A stretch of 64,000 nt of DNA from Micromonospora ureilytica (GCF_015751765.1 NZ_JADOTX010000001.1:3472001-3536000), one strand, 5' to 3'. Counted from the stretch's first letter, positions 1 through 11,057 are shown. Notes: a model not told the origin generated them from the sequence alone. Made by a program: numbers and translations.

Positions 1-1
1 G

Positions 2-73
2 CTGGGCGGGCAGTACACCGCCGAGCAGGCGCTGGACGCGCTGGACGCCCACCTCGACCTGCTCTTCGGCTGA
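2..73 (+). CDS. C-terminal end of a truncated upstream gene
   Basis: The window opens inside a reading frame that ends with TGA at 71-73; the last residues read ...LDALDAHLDLLFG. Such Ala/Leu-rich helical tails are common at the C-terminus of TetR-family regulators, but 23 residues are too few to assign a family. Its start lies outside the window. Confidence 0.45.
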   Translation: MGGQYTAEQALDALDAHLDLLFG

Positions 74-132
74 TTCCGTCGTAGCTGGGCGTTGGCCCCC
101 GGACAGGGTGCGGCACAGACCAGGATGAGCGG

Positions 133-1332
133 ATGAGCCGCGTCCACCGGTCCCGGCCGGTGCTGGTCGAGGAGGCACACCGGGCCACCACCTTCGAGAT
201 CTTCTTCGACCTGGTTCTGGTGTTCGCGCTGACGCGGCTCATCGGTTTCATGGCGGAGTCGCTGGGGCCGCTCACCCTCTACCAGGGGCTGCTGCTCCTG
301 CTCTGGTTCTGGTACGCGTGGAGCTGTTACGCCTGGCTGGCCAATCAGGTCCGCGCGGACAACGGCCCGGTGCTGGCCGGGATGCTCGCGGCGATGGCCG
401 CCATCTTCGTGGCCGCGCTGGTGATCCCGCAGGCGTGGCAGCGCCACGACGGCGTGCTGAGTCCTCCGCTCACCCTGGCGATCGCCTACATCGTGGTCCG
501 TGGGCTGCACCTCGGCCTGATGACCTACGCCTCGTCCGGCAACCCGCAGTACCGCCGGCAGACGCTGCGCTTCGCCGTGTCCACCACTGTCGCCTGGGCC
601 CCGCTGCTGGTGGGAGCCGTCCTCGGCGGGACCGCGCAGACCGTGCTGTGGACCGTGGCGTTCCTCGTCGACTACGGCGGCGGCCGGATCGCCACCGCCG
701 CCAGCTTCGGCGAGGTCCGCAGCGGGGCGCACTTCGCCGAACGCCACGGTCTGGTGCTGATCATCGTGCTCGGTGAGTCCCTGCTGTCGGCCGGGGCCGG
801 CGCGGGCCTGGCGGTGATCGCCTGGCCGGTGCTGGTGGCCGCGGTGTTCGGCTTCGCGGCGACCGTCTGCCTGTGGTGGCTCTACTTCGTGGGCGTCGCC
901 CCGGCCGCCGCTGAGGTGCTGACCTCGGCCTCGCCGCGCTCCCGGCGCCGCCAGCAGTTGGCGTCGGATGCGTACACGCTGGCACACCTGCCACTGGTCG
1001 CCGGGGTCGTCTACTTCGCCCTGGGCATCCACCTGATCCTCGCCAGCCTGACCGATCAGACTCGGCACCCCGCCGGGGAGCCGATGGGGTGGCCGGCGAC
1101 GACAGTGCTCTACGGCGGGACCGCACTCTACCTCGTCGGCCGTCTGCTGTTCCTCCGGCTGACCGTACGCGGCACGCCGGGTCAGCTCGTCGCGATCGGT
1201 GTCGTCCTCCTGTTGCTGCCGGTGGCCCGGACACTGCCCGCGCTCGCCGCCCTCGGGCTGCTGGTGGCCTTCCTCGCCGCCCTGGTGCTCTACGAGCAGC
1301 TGACCCGGGCCAACGGAGCCCGGGCCAGCTGA
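133..1332 (+). CDS. LtrA-family (low temperature requirement A) membrane protein
   Basis: A 399-residue integral membrane protein. Near the N-terminus, after the short charged stretch EEAHRATTFEIFFDLVLVFA, it shows the FFDL signature that opens LtrA-family proteins, followed by roughly ten hydrophobic segments spread evenly to the C-terminus (for example residues 50-70, 85-100, 210-250, 355-390). LtrA was named from a Listeria mutant unable to grow in the cold; its biochemical role is unknown. The ATG at 133 follows a purine-rich AGGATGAGCGG stretch; an earlier ATG at 125 is in another frame. It converges with the minus-strand gene ending at 1338, leaving only 5 bp between the two. Confidence 0.85.
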   Translation: MSRVHRSRPVLVEEAHRATTFEIFFDLVLVFALTRLIGFMAESLGPLTLYQGLLLLLWFWYAWSCYAWLANQVRADNGPVLAGMLAAMAAIFVAALVIPQAWQRHDGVLSPPLTLAIAYIVVRGLHLGLMTYASSGNPQYRRQTLRFAVSTTVAWAPLLVGAVLGGTAQTVLWTVAFLVDYGGGRIATAASFGEVRSGAHFAERHGLVLIIVLGESLLSAGAGAGLAVIAWPVLVAAVFGFAATVCLWWLYFVGVAPAAAEVLTSASPRSRRRQQLASDAYTLAHLPLVAGVVYFALGIHLILASLTDQTRHPAGEPMGWPATTVLYGGTALYLVGRLLFLRLTVRGTPGQLVAIGVVLLLLPVARTLPALAALGLLVAFLAALVLYEQLTRANGARAS

Positions 1333-1337
1333 CCGGC

Positions 1338-2654
1338 TCAGTGGTTCGTGACGCCCGCCCGCGCCTTCAGCCGGCGCAGCTCGGCGGCGGACATGAGCCA
1401 GGTGGAGTTCGTCGTGCCGAGACCGAGGAGCACCTGGTCGAAGGAGTTGCCGTCGTTGTCGTCGGTGTAGCAGACACTCACCTCACCCCAGGGCGACGCG
1501 GCGACCGCGAAGTGCTCCTGCCGACCCGTCGTGGTCTGACTCAGCGCCTGTGCGGCCAGCCGGCCGGTGGAGCTGCCGTCCGGGTTGAGGCCCCGCGCCC
1601 ACACGTCCGGGTTGGCGCCGGAGACCGTCCAGCCCACCACGACGTTGTCCTGGTCGTCGATGCCGACCCCCGGAGCGATGGCGCCGGCGCCGGTGGAGAC
1701 CGGGACCTCGTCGTGTCGGGCAGTGCCCGTCGCGGTGAACGACCGAGCCCAGACACCCCGGGTGCCGGTGTGGTCGGATTCCCACCCGACGCTGAAGTCG
1801 CCGGCGAAGTTCGCCGCGACCGAGGCACGTTGCTGCTGCCCGCCGCTCTGCGCGTTGGCCGTCCGCCGCGACAGCGCCACGGCACCGTTGGACCGGGCCA
1901 GCCGGGTCAGCCCGATGTTGTACGAGCCGTTCGCGTCGGCGTCCTCGTCCCAGACCACGATCGCCTCGCCGGACGCGGACACCGCCACGTCGGGACGGTG
2001 GTGCGTGCCCGTCGTCTGCGAGGCCGTCACCTCGTACGCTTTGGTGGTGGCCGCGGTGAAGCCGGCGGCCCTGACGGTGGCGGGAGCGGTTCCCTGCACG
2101 TCCTCCCAGGCCACCGTGAAGCCGACGGCGGCGGCGTTGGTGGGCGCGCCGTCCGGGTCGACCGACACCTTCGGCCAGATCTGTTGCCCGGCGTCGCTGG
2201 CGTTGGCCTGCCCCGAGCCGAGCACCGCGCCGGCGGGTGACACCACCCGGTACTGGATGTTGTAGACGCCGTTGCCGTCGCCGTCGGCGGCCCAGACCAC
2301 CACGGCGTTGCCCCGGTCGTCGAGCCCCACGTCGGGGCTGATGTGCCGCCAGGCGGCCCCGCTGGTTCCCCCGGTGCTGAGCTTCAGCTCGTACGCGGGC
2401 GTGCCGTCGCGGAACAGCCGCAGGTAGATCTCGCTGTGGGTGTCGTCCTCCGGGGCGGTGCCGTCCCGGTCGTCCTCCCAGACCACGGCGACGTGACCGT
2501 TGCGGTTCATGACGATGGAGGGCAGGTCCTGGTCGCCGGTGGCGACGCTGTTCGCTGTGGTCCAGGTGACCGCCTCGGCGGTCATCGCCGGCGGGGCAGG
2601 CACCACGTTCGGGACCAGCAGGGACGCGGTGAGCAGTGCGGTGATCGCGGTCAT
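1338..2654 (-). CDS. Secreted protein of seven repeats, predicted beta-propeller
   Basis: A 438-residue protein starting at the ATG whose complement is 2652-2654, preceded by GGGAGAG. Residues 1-28 form a signal peptide. The rest holds seven repeats of about 50 residues (near 42, 101, 159, 219, 272, 326 and 379). Each has a xxPxVxxxxxGxxxVxW core followed by an acidic D/N/G-rich loop such as EDDRDG or ADGDGNG. This spacing suggests a seven-bladed beta-propeller with possible calcium-binding loops. The gene lies 14 bp downstream of the phoD-like gene on the same strand and is probably cotranscribed with it. I recognise no enzyme motif; a binding or adhesion role on the cell surface is inference. 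Confidence 0.7.
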   Translation of the reverse strand: MTAITALLTASLLVPNVVPAPPAMTAEAVTWTTANSVATGDQDLPSIVMNRNGHVAVVWEDDRDGTAPEDDTHSEIYLRLFRDGTPAYELKLSTGGTSGAAWRHISPDVGLDDRGNAVVVWAADGDGNGVYNIQYRVVSPAGAVLGSGQANASDAGQQIWPKVSVDPDGAPTNAAAVGFTVAWEDVQGTAPATVRAAGFTAATTKAYEVTASQTTGTHHRPDVAVSASGEAIVVWDEDADANGSYNIGLTRLARSNGAVALSRRTANAQSGGQQQRASVAANFAGDFSVGWESDHTGTRGVWARSFTATGTARHDEVPVSTGAGAIAPGVGIDDQDNVVVGWTVSGANPDVWARGLNPDGSSTGRLAAQALSQTTTGRQEHFAVAASPWGEVSVCYTDDNDGNSFDQVLLGLGTTNSTWLMSAAELRRLKARAGVTNH

Positions 2655-2668
2655 GGTGGCTCTCTCCC

Positions 2669-4201
2669 TTACCCGGCCTGCAGGCCGGGCTGGCCGTCGA
2701 GGATGACGAACGAGCGCACGGTGGACGCCGCCGCGCCGTGCTCGGTCACGGTGTTCACCGCGCGGAAGTCCGCGCGGACCTGGCTGCGGCTGATGGTGGT
2801 ACGGACGTAGCCGCGCCGGTCCGAGTAGAACTTCAGGTGCGGGTTGGGCGCCGCGTTCGGGACCGTGGTGCTGCCGCTGCCGTTGCCGGTCGAGCTGATC
2901 GAGGTGCAGACCAGCTCGGTGCCGATGGTTGCCGAGGAGGGGCTGGTGTAGTCGGCCTTGAGGTTGTTGGCCCATGACCGGTGCACGTCGCCGGTGAGCA
3001 CCAGCGGGTTGCGCACCCCACGCTGCTGCCAGCCGTTCTGGATGCGGCTGCGGGAGGCCCGATAGCCGTCCCACGCGTCCATGCTCGCCGCCCCGTTGGC
3101 GTCGAGCTGTTGGGCGAAGAAGACCTGCTGGCCGAGGATGTCCCAGGTGCCGTAGCGCTGGGCCAGCCCGTCGAGCAGCCACGCCTCCTGGGTGGCGCCG
3201 GTCAGCGACCGGGAGGCCAGGTCCGCGTCGGCGCAGACCTTCCAGCCGTCACCACAGGCCTGGTCGTCGCGGAACTGCCTGGTGTCGAGCATGTGGAAGG
3301 TGGCGAGCTGCCCCCACCGGACCCGTCGGTACAGCGGGATGCTGTTGCCGTTGGCGGCGGACGCCGGCCGCAGCGGCATGTTCTCGTAGTAGGCGCGGTA
3401 GGCGGCGGTCCGCCGGGCGGTCCACTGGGCGGCGGTGAGCGTCGGGCTGCTGTCGTTGCGGACCATGCTGGCGTAGTTGTTCTCCACCTCGTGGTCGTCC
3501 GGCACCACGAGCCAGGGAGCCGCCGCGTGTGCCGCCTGCAGGTCCGGATCGGACTTGTACAGCGCGTACCGGCGGCGGTAGTCGGCCAGCGAGACGATCT
3601 CGGCGCCGACGTGCTGCCGCACTGTGGAGGTGCCGACGCCGCCCTCGTAGATGTAGTCGCCGAGGTGCAGGATCAGCCCGGGGTTGTCCTCGGCCATCCG
3701 CCGGTAGGCCGTGTAGTAGCCGGCCTCGTAGTGGGCGCAGGAAGCGAAGGCCATCACCAGGTCGCGGCCGAAGGAGCTGGGCGCCGGGGCGGTCCGCGTC
3801 CGCCCGACCGGCGAGATCTGGCCCTGGGCCCGGAACCGGTAGTAGTAGTCGGCGTCGGCGGCGAGTCCGCCCGCGATGGCGTGCACGGCGTGCGCGTCGG
3901 CGTACCTGGCTTCCACTGAGCCGGAGGCGACCAGCGACGTGAACCGATCGGTGGTGGACACCTGCCACTCCACCGTCACGTCGGCGTTGGCCATGCCGCC
4001 CTGCCCGTCGGCGTTGAGCGGGGACGGTGCCAGCCGGGTCCAGAGGACCACGCTGTCGGGCGCCGGATCACCGGACGCCACACCGAGTTTGAAGGGGTAC
4101 GGCACCGCGGCGCGGGCACCCTGGCGGGGTGTCACCGCGACTCCGGCGGTAACCAGTCCACCGAGGACGAAGATGCGACGGCTCAGCCTTGTCATGGTCA
4201 A
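2669..4201 (-). CDS. phoD: PhoD-family alkaline phosphatase/phosphodiesterase, Tat-exported
   Basis: A 510-residue secreted phosphatase. The N-terminus carries a twin-arginine signal (LSRRIFVLGG, then a hydrophobic stretch to about residue 30). The PhoD N-terminal domain begins with KLGVASGDPAPDSVVLWTRL. The metallophosphatase core shows ASCAHYEAGYYTAYRRM, LHLGDYIYEG, VVPDDHEVENNY and LTGDVHRSWANNL, the expected metal-ligand positions of PhoD enzymes, which hydrolyse phosphomonoesters and diesters outside the cell with Ca/Fe cofactors. Length fits the family. ATGs at 4201 and 4195 are both possible (MTMTRL). It precedes the seven-repeat gene by 14 bp, so the two may form a phosphate-scavenging unit. 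Confidence 0.92.
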   Translation of the reverse strand: MTMTRLSRRIFVLGGLVTAGVAVTPRQGARAAVPYPFKLGVASGDPAPDSVVLWTRLAPSPLNADGQGGMANADVTVEWQVSTTDRFTSLVASGSVEARYADAHAVHAIAGGLAADADYYYRFRAQGQISPVGRTRTAPAPSSFGRDLVMAFASCAHYEAGYYTAYRRMAEDNPGLILHLGDYIYEGGVGTSTVRQHVGAEIVSLADYRRRYALYKSDPDLQAAHAAAPWLVVPDDHEVENNYASMVRNDSSPTLTAAQWTARRTAAYRAYYENMPLRPASAANGNSIPLYRRVRWGQLATFHMLDTRQFRDDQACGDGWKVCADADLASRSLTGATQEAWLLDGLAQRYGTWDILGQQVFFAQQLDANGAASMDAWDGYRASRSRIQNGWQQRGVRNPLVLTGDVHRSWANNLKADYTSPSSATIGTELVCTSISSTGNGSGSTTVPNAAPNPHLKFYSDRRGYVRTTISRSQVRADFRAVNTVTEHGAAASTVRSFVILDGQPGLQAG

Positions 4202-4309
4202 CAGCCTCGGGAACGTCGATGAACGGCGATGGCTGCGGGGCGGAATCCGACATGACGGAATGCTGTCCGCGCCAAGGCGTTCAGGTGTCCGGACCCGAGG
4301 GCCGGGCCG

Positions 4310-5293
4310 TCAGGTGAGCGGGGACGGCGACTCGGCGCCGGGGATCACCAGCGTCGGCGTGCCGGACCCGTCCGCCGGAACGCTCCAGACGTCGGGCTGG
4401 CCGTCGTCCCGGCGCAGCGTGTAGGCCAGCTTTCCGTCGTTCAGCCACGCGGCCTGGTCATCGACGCTGCGGGTCTCGGCGGTCGCGCTGACCCGCATGC
4501 TCGACAGGTCCAGAACCGACAGCCGCCAGCCCTTCGCCGGGTCGGCGTCGACCGCCTCCTTGAACGCGAGTCGGGCGCCGTCCGGTGACAGCGACGGGCA
4601 CTCGACGTTCTCCTTCAGCGTCTCGACCGTACGGGCGGCGAGGTCGCCCCGGACGAGGTACCTCTTCGCCCCGGTCGACATGGTCGCGTAGAAGCGGTTG
4701 TCGTCGGCGGTGAAGGTGACGCCCCAGTAGTTGACGTCCGGGTTGCGGTAACCCCGGCCGTCCCGGGTGATCGCGAACCCTTCGAGCGAGGCCACCGTGG
4801 CGCCGGTGCGCGTGTCGAGGATCCCGGTGCGGGTGGAGAAGCCACCGGAGGTGTACGAGTCACCACCGACGAACGTGGTCCAGGAGACCATCCGGCCGGA
4901 GGCCGAGACCCGGGCCCGGTTCGGCAGACCCGGCACACTGACCGCCCGGGTCTCGCGCAGCGTCGCGTCGAGCACGACAACCTGGTACGACCACGCGGAC
5001 TCCGGCTTCAGGCAGACCCCGGTGCCGGCCGCGGCGTACACCCGAAGGCATTCCAGGCCGGCGACGGTACGCGGCCCGGCGGGGTCGGTCGCCGCGACGG
5101 TGGAGACGTGCCGGTCGGTGATCGCCAGCAGGCGCGGCCCGGGGGCCAGGGTGACCGCCTGCTCGCCGCCGGCCGGCGGCGGCGTCCGGGGAGCCTCCGC
5201 GGCCGTGGCGGTGTAGCCGGCCGCCACGGCGCCCAACAGCACGGCCGAGGCGACCACCACGGCGAGCTTCGCTCGGGTCGACATCGCGGTCAT
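4310..5293 (-). CDS. Exported PD40/TolB-like beta-propeller protein
   Basis: A 327-residue protein with an N-terminal signal anchor (residues 8-32, LAVVVASAVLLGAVAAGYTA). The remainder resembles TolB/PD40 propeller repeats: ECPSLSPDGARLAFKEAV and DDQAAWLNDGKLAYTLRR are typical of blades that start with a W/P-x-DGxxLAF core. The closing residues contain GSGTPTLVIPGAESPSPLT. The start ATG (complement of 5291-5293) overlaps the TGA of the MFS gene as ATGA, so the two are translationally coupled. Function is unknown; a periplasmic sensor or accessory role for the transporter is inference. Confidence 0.7.
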   Translation of the reverse strand: MTAMSTRAKLAVVVASAVLLGAVAAGYTATAAEAPRTPPPAGGEQAVTLAPGPRLLAITDRHVSTVAATDPAGPRTVAGLECLRVYAAAGTGVCLKPESAWSYQVVVLDATLRETRAVSVPGLPNRARVSASGRMVSWTTFVGGDSYTSGGFSTRTGILDTRTGATVASLEGFAITRDGRGYRNPDVNYWGVTFTADDNRFYATMSTGAKRYLVRGDLAARTVETLKENVECPSLSPDGARLAFKEAVDADPAKGWRLSVLDLSSMRVSATAETRSVDDQAAWLNDGKLAYTLRRDDGQPDVWSVPADGSGTPTLVIPGAESPSPLT

Positions 5294-6576
5294 CGGGGCA
5301 CCTTCCGGGTGGTGAGTCGGGACGGGGAGGCCAGCAGGAGCAGCGTGCCGACCAGGACACCGGCGACGGTCAGGGCCGCCGCGCGGATCGCGTTCTCCGG
5401 CCCCCACGCCTGCCAGGCCAGACCGAACAGCACGGAGGAGACGAGGTACGCCAGGGCCTGCCCGGTCTGCACCAGCGCGATTCCGGTGGTCCGCAGGCGC
5501 GCCGGCAGCACCGGGCCGGCGAGCGCGATGAGCACACCGTCGGTGGCCGCGTAGAAGGCCCCGTACAGCGTCAGCGTCAGGGCGATCAGCGGCCAACCGT
5601 CGACCGGGCCGGCCAGCAGCAGGTACGTCGCACCGAGGGCGGTGTAGCCGCCGATCACCACGGGCAGGCGACCGATCCGGTCGGCGAGTACGCCGAGCGG
5701 GGCGGCGAGCACCAGGTAGGCCAGGCTGGTCCCCACCGCGAGTAGCGGGAACCAGCGCAGACCGAGGTCCAGCCGGCGTTGCAGCAGCAGGTAGACGAAG
5801 CCGTCGCCGATGGTGGCCAGCCCGAGCATCGTGGCGGCCAGCACCAGCCGCCGGGCCGGCCCACCGCGCAGCAGACCGAACGCCTCGCGGACGGAGACTT
5901 TCGGGTCGTTCGACCCGTCCGCCGCCTCGCCGGCTGGTTGCTCCCGGACGAAGAGCACGAGCACCACGACGGCCAGGGCCGCGACGCAGAAGCTGGTGAC
6001 GAAGACCGCGTCGTACGACTGCCCGACGACCAGCAGGACCGCGAACGCGGCGAGTGGCCCGAGGAACGCGCCGACGCTGTCCATCGCCCGGTGTACCCCG
6101 AACGCCCGACCCAGCGCCTCGGGCGGCGTGGAGAGCGTGATCAGCGCGTCTCGCGGGGCGCTTCGCACCCCCTTGCCGAGCCGGTCGACGGCGATGACGG
6201 CGCCGATCGCCGGTATCGACCGGCCGGCGAGCAGCAGGCCGAGTTTCGCGACCGCCGAGAGCGCGTACCCGACGCCGGCGATCAGTTTGCGCCGCCGGAA
6301 CCGGTCGGCGGCGAAACCACCGACGACCCGCAGCAGCGCGGTGGCGCCGGTGTGGACGCCGTCCAGCACGCCGAAGGCCACCGGGCTGAGGTGCAGGCCC
6401 AGCACCAGGTAGAGCGGCAGGACCGCGGCCACCATCTCGGCCGACACGTCGGTGATCAGACTGACCGTGCCGAGCGCGACGACGTTTCCGCTGACCATCG
6501 CGAACCGGCGACGTCGGGGCCCCGGCCCGGGTTCATCGGCGACCGGTCGGGAGACGGTCGACAGGTACACGAGCAT
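5290..6576 (-). CDS. MFS transporter
   Basis: A 12-helix major facilitator family permease. The core starts at MVSGNVVALGTVSLITDVSA and carries the loop 2-3 motif as GGFAADRFRRRKLI plus a second copy GVLADRIGRLP in the C-terminal half. Drug or metabolite efflux is the usual role of this subgroup; the substrate cannot be read. Two starts compete: ATG (complement of 6574-6576), which touches the AGAGGAG ribosome binding site, and the in-frame GTG six bases later (6570), which is better spaced from it. The open frame extends further upstream but that part is arginine/proline-rich and non-hydrophobic. It is coupled by ATGA to the downstream PD40 gene and diverges from the metallophosphoesterase gene. 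Confidence 0.88.
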   Translation of the reverse strand: MLVYLSTVSRPVADEPGPGPRRRRFAMVSGNVVALGTVSLITDVSAEMVAAVLPLYLVLGLHLSPVAFGVLDGVHTGATALLRVVGGFAADRFRRRKLIAGVGYALSAVAKLGLLLAGRSIPAIGAVIAVDRLGKGVRSAPRDALITLSTPPEALGRAFGVHRAMDSVGAFLGPLAAFAVLLVVGQSYDAVFVTSFCVAALAVVVLVLFVREQPAGEAADGSNDPKVSVREAFGLLRGGPARRLVLAATMLGLATIGDGFVYLLLQRRLDLGLRWFPLLAVGTSLAYLVLAAPLGVLADRIGRLPVVIGGYTALGATYLLLAGPVDGWPLIALTLTLYGAFYAATDGVLIALAGPVLPARLRTTGIALVQTGQALAYLVSSVLFGLAWQAWGPENAIRAAALTVAGVLVGTLLLLASPSRLTTRKVPR

Positions 6577-6691
6577 CTCCTCTGGTCGACGGCTGCCGGG
6601 CAGCCATCGTCCGTACTCAGTGGAGGCCGCACAACGGACCGGGCGTGGCATCCGGGCGAGGGAGGGATGAACGGGTCCCCAACACCGAGGT

Positions 6692-6734
6692 GTTCGCCTG
6701 TCGGGACGCACTGTTCATCCGCCCGTCGCCCGTC
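6692..6734 (+). promoter_or_regulatory. Candidate PHO-box-like 11-mer repeats
   Basis: Upstream of the secreted metallophosphoesterase lie GTTCGCCTGTC (6692-6702), GTTCATCCGCC (6713-6723) and CGTCGCCCGTC (6724-6734). The last two are adjacent with an 11-bp period, as in actinomycete PhoP boxes (direct GTTCACC-type repeats). The match is partial and could be chance. Confidence 0.3.
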
Positions 6735-6790
6735 GGCTCATCGACCTTCCTACATTCCTTGCGCTCTACCCACGAGGTAAGGAGTCCTGG

Positions 6791-8170
6791 ATGGACATTC
6801 GATTCCCCCGTCCGTCGGTGACGCTGGGGGTGGTCACGGTGGTCGTCGCCGCGACCGCCGCAGTCGTCGTGACCGGCGCTGGCGCGGCGTCGGCGGCGAG
6901 CGTGACCTTCACGCCGGTCGCCGACACCTACGTCCAGAGCGACACGGCCGCCACCAACTACGGCACGTCCACGCAGGTAGTGGTCGACAACTCGCCAGTT
7001 CGGCGCTCGTTCCTGCGCTTCACAGTGAGCGGCGTCAGCGGCACGGTGACCGCCGCCAAGCTGCGGCTGCGCACGATCAGCGGCAACAGCGGCAGCGACG
7101 CCGGTGGCACGTTCCGCCGGATGTCCAACACGACCTGGTCGGAGACCGGCACCACCTGGAACAACCAGCCGGCCATCGACGGGGCCACGCTCGGCACGAT
7201 CGGCGCGGTCAGCGGCAACACCTGGTACGAGGTCGACGTCACGGCCGCGGTCACCGGCAACGGCACGTACAGCTTCGGTGCCACCTCGACCAGCGGTGAC
7301 GGCGCCTACTACGACACCCGCGAGAGCGGCGCGGACGCTCCGCAGCTGGTGGTCACCACCGGGACCACCACGCCACCGACGTCGGGCGACCCGGTGTTCG
7401 TCGGCGCCGGCGACATCGCCGACTCGGGCTCCGGCGACAGCGCCACCGCGACGCTGCTCGACAACACCCCGGGAACGGTCTTCACCACCGGCGACAACGT
7501 CTACGACAGTGGGACGGCGTCGCAGTTCAACAGCTACTACGAGCCCACCTGGGGCCGGCACAAGTCCCGTACCCGCCCGTCGCCGGGCAACCACGACTAC
7601 AACACGTCGGGCGCGACCGGCTACTACAACTACTTCGGTACGTCCGCCGGCCCGAGCGGTCGCGGCTACTACTCGTTCGACCTCGGCAACTGGCACATCG
7701 TGTCGCTGAACTCGAACATCAGCATGTCGGCCGGCTCGACGCAGGAGCAGTGGCTGCGCGCGGACCTGGCCGCCAGCAGCAGGCCGTGCACGCTCGCGTA
7801 CTGGCACCACCCGTTGTTCACGTCCAGCTCCAACCACGCGCCGTCGACGTCGACGCGTCCGCTGTACCAGGCCCTCTACGACTACAACGCCGACGTCGTG
7901 GTGTGGGGGCACAACCACGTGTACGAGCGGTTCGCGCCGATGAACCCGGCCGGTGGCGCCGACTCCAGCCGGGGCATGCGCAGCTTCGTCGCCGGAATGG
8001 GAGGCGCGGGGCACTACGGCTTCGGCACCATCCAGCCCAACAGCGAGGCGCGCAACAGCTCGGCGTGGGGCCTGCTGAAGTTCACCCTGCACTCCAACAG
8101 CTACGACTGGCAGTTCCTGCCGGTGGCCGGCCAGACCTACACCGACACCGGCACCGCCACCTGCCACTGA
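6791..8170 (+). CDS. Secreted metallophosphoesterase with N-terminal DNRLRE-like module
   Basis: A 459-residue exported protein. Residues 1-36 are a signal peptide ending in ASAAS. Residues 37-190 resemble the DNRLRE/CBM96-type module (FTPVADTYVQSD, RSFLRFTVSGVSGTVTAAKL, WSETGTTWNNQPA). After a TTTPPTSGD linker, a calcineurin-like domain (about 203-455) shows all five metal-site blocks: GAGDIAD, TTGDNVYD, SPGNHDY, YWHHPLF and WGHNHVYER. It resembles purple-acid-phosphatase-type enzymes acting outside the cell, with the first module probably binding polysaccharide. The ATG follows AAGGAG at good distance. A strong hairpin follows the stop codon. It is the second extracellular phosphoesterase in this stretch. 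Confidence 0.9.
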   Translation: MDIRFPRPSVTLGVVTVVVAATAAVVVTGAGAASAASVTFTPVADTYVQSDTAATNYGTSTQVVVDNSPVRRSFLRFTVSGVSGTVTAAKLRLRTISGNSGSDAGGTFRRMSNTTWSETGTTWNNQPAIDGATLGTIGAVSGNTWYEVDVTAAVTGNGTYSFGATSTSGDGAYYDTRESGADAPQLVVTTGTTTPPTSGDPVFVGAGDIADSGSGDSATATLLDNTPGTVFTTGDNVYDSGTASQFNSYYEPTWGRHKSRTRPSPGNHDYNTSGATGYYNYFGTSAGPSGRGYYSFDLGNWHIVSLNSNISMSAGSTQEQWLRADLAASSRPCTLAYWHHPLFTSSSNHAPSTSTRPLYQALYDYNADVVVWGHNHVYERFAPMNPAGGADSSRGMRSFVAGMGGAGHYGFGTIQPNSEARNSSAWGLLKFTLHSNSYDWQFLPVAGQTYTDTGTATCH

Positions 8171-8177
8171 CAGACGC

Positions 8178-8210
8178 GTGCCCCCTGCCCGATTCCCGGG
8201 CAGGGGGCAC
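8178..8210. terminator. Bidirectional rho-independent-type hairpin
   Basis: A perfect 14-bp stem (8178-8191 with 8197-8210) with loop ATTCC sits between the convergent metallophosphoesterase and mmsB genes, 7 bp after the former's stop. Confidence 0.85.
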
Positions 8211-8228
8211 GTTCGTACCGTCGGAGCG

Positions 8229-9475
8229 TCAGCGGGCGGTGCCGGCGCGACGCTTGTTGTAGACGTCGAAGGCGACCGCGACGAGCAGGACGAGACCCTT
8301 CACCACCGACTGGGTCGACTGGTCGATGCCCATCAGCTGCATGCCGTTGCTCATCACCGCCATGATCAGACCACCGACCATCGCGCCCACCACGGTGCCC
8401 ACGCCGCCGGTGACGGCCGCGCCGCCGATGAAGGCCGCGGCGATCGCGTCCAGCTCGAACATGTTGCCGGCGGCCGGCTGAGCGCCGTTGGACCGCGACG
8501 AGTAGATGACGCCGGCCACCGCCGCCAGGAAGCCCATGTTGACGAACATCCAGAAGTTGACGGTGCGGACCTTCACCCCGGACAGCGCCGCCGCCGACAG
8601 GTTGCCACCGATCGCGTAGACCTGGCGACCGAAGACGGTACGCCGGGTGAGCAGGCCGTAGACCAGCACCAGGAACGCCAGGATGATCAGCACGATCGGC
8701 AGCCCTCGGGCGTGCGCCAGCTGCCAGGCGAAGTACATGAGGACCGCGCCGACCAGCACGACCCGGGCGACGAACAGCGGGAACGACTCGACGGGCTGCT
8801 GGTAGCGGATACGCGCCACGCGGGTGCGGAAGCCGCTGACCGCGTAGCCGGCCACGGCGATGGCGCCGATCAGCAGCGTGAAGGCGTCGAAGCCGTCACC
8901 ACCGAGCAGGCCGTTGAGGAAGCCCGCCGCGACCTGCTGGTACTCGGACGGGAACGGCGACAGCGAGATGTTGTCGAGCACCCGCAGGGTGAGACCCCGG
9001 AACAGGAGCATGCCGGCCAGGGTCACGATGAAGGCCGGAATGCCGGCGTACGCCACCCAGAACCCGTGCCAGGCGCCGACCGCGAGGCCGACGGCCAGCG
9101 CGGCCACGACGCCGATCCACCAGGGATGGCCCTGCTGGATCACCAGGACGGCGGAGACCGCCCCGGTGAGCGCGACGATCGATCCGACCGACAGGTCGAT
9201 GTGCCCGCCGATGATCAGGATGACCATGCCGATCGCGAGGACCAGGATGTACGAGTACTGGAGGACGATGTTGGTGATGTTGCCGGGGCTCAGCAACACC
9301 CCGTCGGTCAGGACCGCGAAGAGCGCGACGATGACGACCAGGGCGACGTAGATCCCGCTCTGCCGCAGGTTGTTCAACACCAGCGCCCGCAGGTCGCTCG
9401 TCCCGCTGTGCAGGGCGGCGGTGGGCGTGCTGTCCGGCGGCGTGGGGCGCTCCGTCGAAGGGGTCTTGATGCTTG

Positions 9476-9479
<4 letters not shown>
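8229..9479 (-). CDS. mmsB: Monosaccharide ABC transporter permease (MmsB type)
   Basis: A 416-residue inner-membrane permease of the ribose/xylose (BPD_transp_2) family with about ten hydrophobic segments after a hydrophilic 40-residue N-terminus. The family core [19 protein letters not shown] near residue 110 and [19 protein letters not shown] near residue 355 are clear. The ATG (complement of 9477-9479) overlaps the mmsA stop as ATGA, so this is the last gene of chvE-mmsA-mmsB. Its length, longer than an RbsC-type permease, fits the MmsB/XylH subgroup. Substrate is probably one or more of xylose, arabinose, galactose or glucose, as for ChvE systems. Confidence 0.9.
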
Positions 9480-11014
<1,535 letters not shown>

Positions 11015-11057
11015 GGTCACTGTCCTCCGTCAGGTCTGGACGCGGTACACGCCCAGG

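Noticed and set aside
4210..4240. GTTCATCGACGTTCCC upstream of phoD as a PHO box
   Set aside because: The half-sites repeat every 10 bp instead of 11, and the second half matches poorly.
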